This document shows positions 6,324 through 7,329 of a DNA stretch of 7,329 bases, piece by piece. Position numbers and translations under genes: made by a program. The notes below the pieces were generated by a model. It made no database searches. It had not been told where the DNA came from and saw only the letters and a list, made by a program, of their open reading frames with translations. The stretch's first letter is position 1. Each line of letters begins with the position of its first letter. The stretch is from UMGS1474 sp050946775 (GTDB lineage Bacteria > Bacillota > Clostridia > Oscillospirales > Acutalibacteraceae). The stretch spans positions 1 through 7,329 of the forward strand of contig JBMNVL010000096.1 in assembly GCA_050946775.1 (NCBI GenBank). Direction: 5' to 3'.

Positions 6324-7329
6324 TTATACTTGGATTAAGTCTGCGTTAAACCTACCGTTTTGCTTAAAGATACCCAATGGTAACGGCTCGGTGTCATCTG
6401 CGTGATTCTTTGCCCAGGTTTCTGCAAGTGTTTTTAATTCTTCGGCTGTGATCAAAAGAATAATGGTGTCATTTGTCATCGCATATCGAGCACACTCTTT
6501 TTGTGAATCTTCTGTAAAAGATGGCCCGATTACCATAAAAACGGAGACGGGTTTGGTGGAATTTTTAATATAACGATCAAATTGCTTAATGTGTTCTGTC
6601 AATGAGACATCACTTTCTTTTGATTTGTTGTCCCACATAATGAGTTTGTCATTGAATGACAATATCCCATCCGGATGTTCTGTTCCACTCATAATAAGCG
6701 GTTTTATTTTGAAAACTTTTTCAAAAATGTAGTTTGTGGCGATTTCAAATTTATGCTCGCACTCAAGATCCTTTGAAATAATGCCTTGCTGACGCAAAAC
6801 CGCCAAGTTGCGAGATGCCAATTCAGCATAATAATGGAAAAGGATTTCCCGTTCATCCTCTTCGGATAACTGAATTTGTTTGATTTCATCATAATAGTTG
6901 ATAATGCGAGTGATTAATTCTGGCTTTGTACCATGAGAGTTAATTTCCAATGAAGCACACCAATCAATTAATGTACTCCGGCTTAAGCCGTCATTTGCGG
7001 AAAAGCCACCGATCAAATTGTGAGCGGTTAAATTTTTCAGCACAAGTTCTTTCAATTGAGTAAGATTCGGATTTCGGGGGATAGTCACATTCGCTTTGGT
7101 CAGAATATCGGTCAAATATGTTTTGCTGCGTACAAATTTGCTATCAAGCAAGTTTTTGAAAGAGGCCTCTTTAATATCAATATTGTAAATATCTCTTAGT
7201 GTTTCTGCGACTTCCGACGGAATTACATCATAATCTTCGTTATTGGTATCGCGGACGGATATGATAAGGCCTTTTGTTTGTAATAGTCTCCTTATTGAGG
7301 CGATCTCGTCTTTTGTGTGGAGAATGTTA
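6324..7329 (-). CDS. Putative FokI-like PD-(D/E)XK endonuclease with SAP-like DNA-binding segment (N-terminus missing)
   Basis: The minus-strand frame is open from its stop at 6324-6326 to the window edge, giving 334 residues. A possible TTG start at 7149-7151 has in-frame coding sequence above it, so the true start lies outside. Counting from the edge (residue 1 = codon 7326-7328), residues 1-45 could be the end of a winged helix (QTKGLIISVRD, then VIPSEVAETL). Residues 71-99 resemble a HeH/LEM-like helix pair, and 115-149 read as a SAP motif (LIDWCASLEI, then GTKPELITRI). The last 145 residues look like a FokI-type cleavage domain: an EKVFKI helix, SGTEHPDGI with Asp220, then MWDNKSK with Asp233 and Lys235 forming PD...D-x-K, followed by a QFDRYI helix and the IGPSF strand. 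Type IIS-like restriction or another defence nuclease is the likeliest role. Base composition is much more AT-rich than its neighbours, suggesting transfer. The nuclease call is by motif; target and partners are unknown. Confidence 0.75.
   Translation of the reverse strand, partial: NILHTKDEIASIRRLLQTKGLIISVRDTNNEDYDVIPSEVAETLRDIYNIDIKEASFKNLLDSKFVRSKTYLTDILTKANVTIPRNPNLTQLKELVLKNLTAHNLIGGFSANDGLSRSTLIDWCASLEINSHGTKPELITRIINYYDEIKQIQLSEEDEREILFHYYAELASRNLAVLRQQGIISKDLECEHKFEIATNYIFEKVFKIKPLIMSGTEHPDGILSFNDKLIMWDNKSKESDVSLTEHIKQFDRYIKNSTKPVSVFMVIGPSFTEDSQKECARYAMTNDTIILLITAEELKTLAETWAKNHADDTEPLPLGIFKQNGRFNADLIQV
6327..6764 (-). other. FokI-like nuclease domain region
   Basis: This is the C-terminal catalytic segment of the minus-strand gene. 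The acidic PD residue is encoded at 6669-6671, the second Asp at 6630-6632 and the Lys at 6624-6626, only 13 residues from the first Asp to the second. From memory of FokI, the order helix with KVY/KVF, glycine-rich turn, PDG, strand, D-x-K, helix ending in RY, strand ending in S/G-x-F, then a short strand followed by EEL is shared. This suggests the same fold rather than only a chance PD-D-x-K match. The Arg of the RY pair corresponds to Arg487 of the FokI dimer helix, whereas the Asp483 position appears to be Lys. The alignment was made by eye. Confidence 0.65.
6882..6986 (-). other. SAP-like DNA-binding motif in the nuclease gene
   Basis: The stretch LSRSTLIDWCASLEI followed by NSHGTKPELITRI and an aromatic helix end shows the SAP pattern: a first helix with spaced hydrophobics, an extended loop with G-T-K, then a helix starting with ELI-x-RI. 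SAP motifs usually bind DNA, often AT-rich or without strong sequence preference. A second, weaker helix-loop-helix of HeH/LEM type (7032-7118, YLTDILTKANV then LTQLKELV) lies just N-terminal, so the two may form a tandem DNA-binding platform ahead of the nuclease. Assignment is by pattern only. Confidence 0.6.

Noticed and set aside
6324..7151. A complete 275-residue nuclease starting at a TTG codon
   Set aside because: The frame has 59 more coding-like codons upstream to the window edge, and no clear ribosome binding site argues for this start, so a 5'-truncated gene is the better reading.

Overview
The window looks like a chromosomal segment of a GC-rich member of the Clostridia, plausibly an Oscillospirales/Ruminococcaceae-type anaerobe. 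This is inferred from the gene order clpP-clpX-lon-engB, the Gram-positive style LGF tripeptide in ClpX, strong AGGAGG-type ribosome binding sites and protein sequences of Firmicutes character. No species can be named from sequence alone. The left 6.3 kb is GC-rich core genome; the right 1 kb is clearly AT-richer and reads on the opposite strand.

Layout. From 2 to 6277 five genes run on the + strand: the 3' part of clpP (5' end outside the window), clpX, lon, engB (ysxC/yihA) and lysA. Spacing is 30 bp between clpP and clpX and 109 bp between clpX and lon. lon and engB overlap by 4 nt in an ATGA junction, and engB and lysA are 3 bp apart. The clpX-lon gap is the only sizeable non-coding stretch; it holds two perfect inverted repeats just before the lon ribosome binding site. 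The cluster closes with a perfect 15-bp hairpin flanked by A and T runs right after lysA, which can terminate transcription from both sides.

How the core genes fit together. ClpP and ClpX form the ClpXP protease, and Lon is a second, independent ATP-dependent protease, so the first three genes form a cytoplasmic protein quality-control block. EngB is a GTPase for large-subunit ribosome assembly. LysA makes L-lysine from meso-diaminopimelate and appears to be a metabolic passenger on the operon.

Right end. Convergent to lysA lies an AT-rich minus-strand gene whose reading frame stays open to the window edge, so it is a 3' fragment of at least 334 codons. Its C-terminal part carries a PD...D-x-K nuclease signature in a context that reads like the FokI cleavage domain. 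It is preceded by a SAP-like segment, a possible HeH/LEM-like segment, and a stretch that may be the end of a winged helix. This is the most interesting item here: a probable horizontally acquired restriction or defence nuclease parked behind the lysA terminator. Its start and any partner genes lie beyond the window. No rRNA, tRNA, CRISPR array or insertion sequence was seen, and no gene-free stretch exceeds 300 bases.
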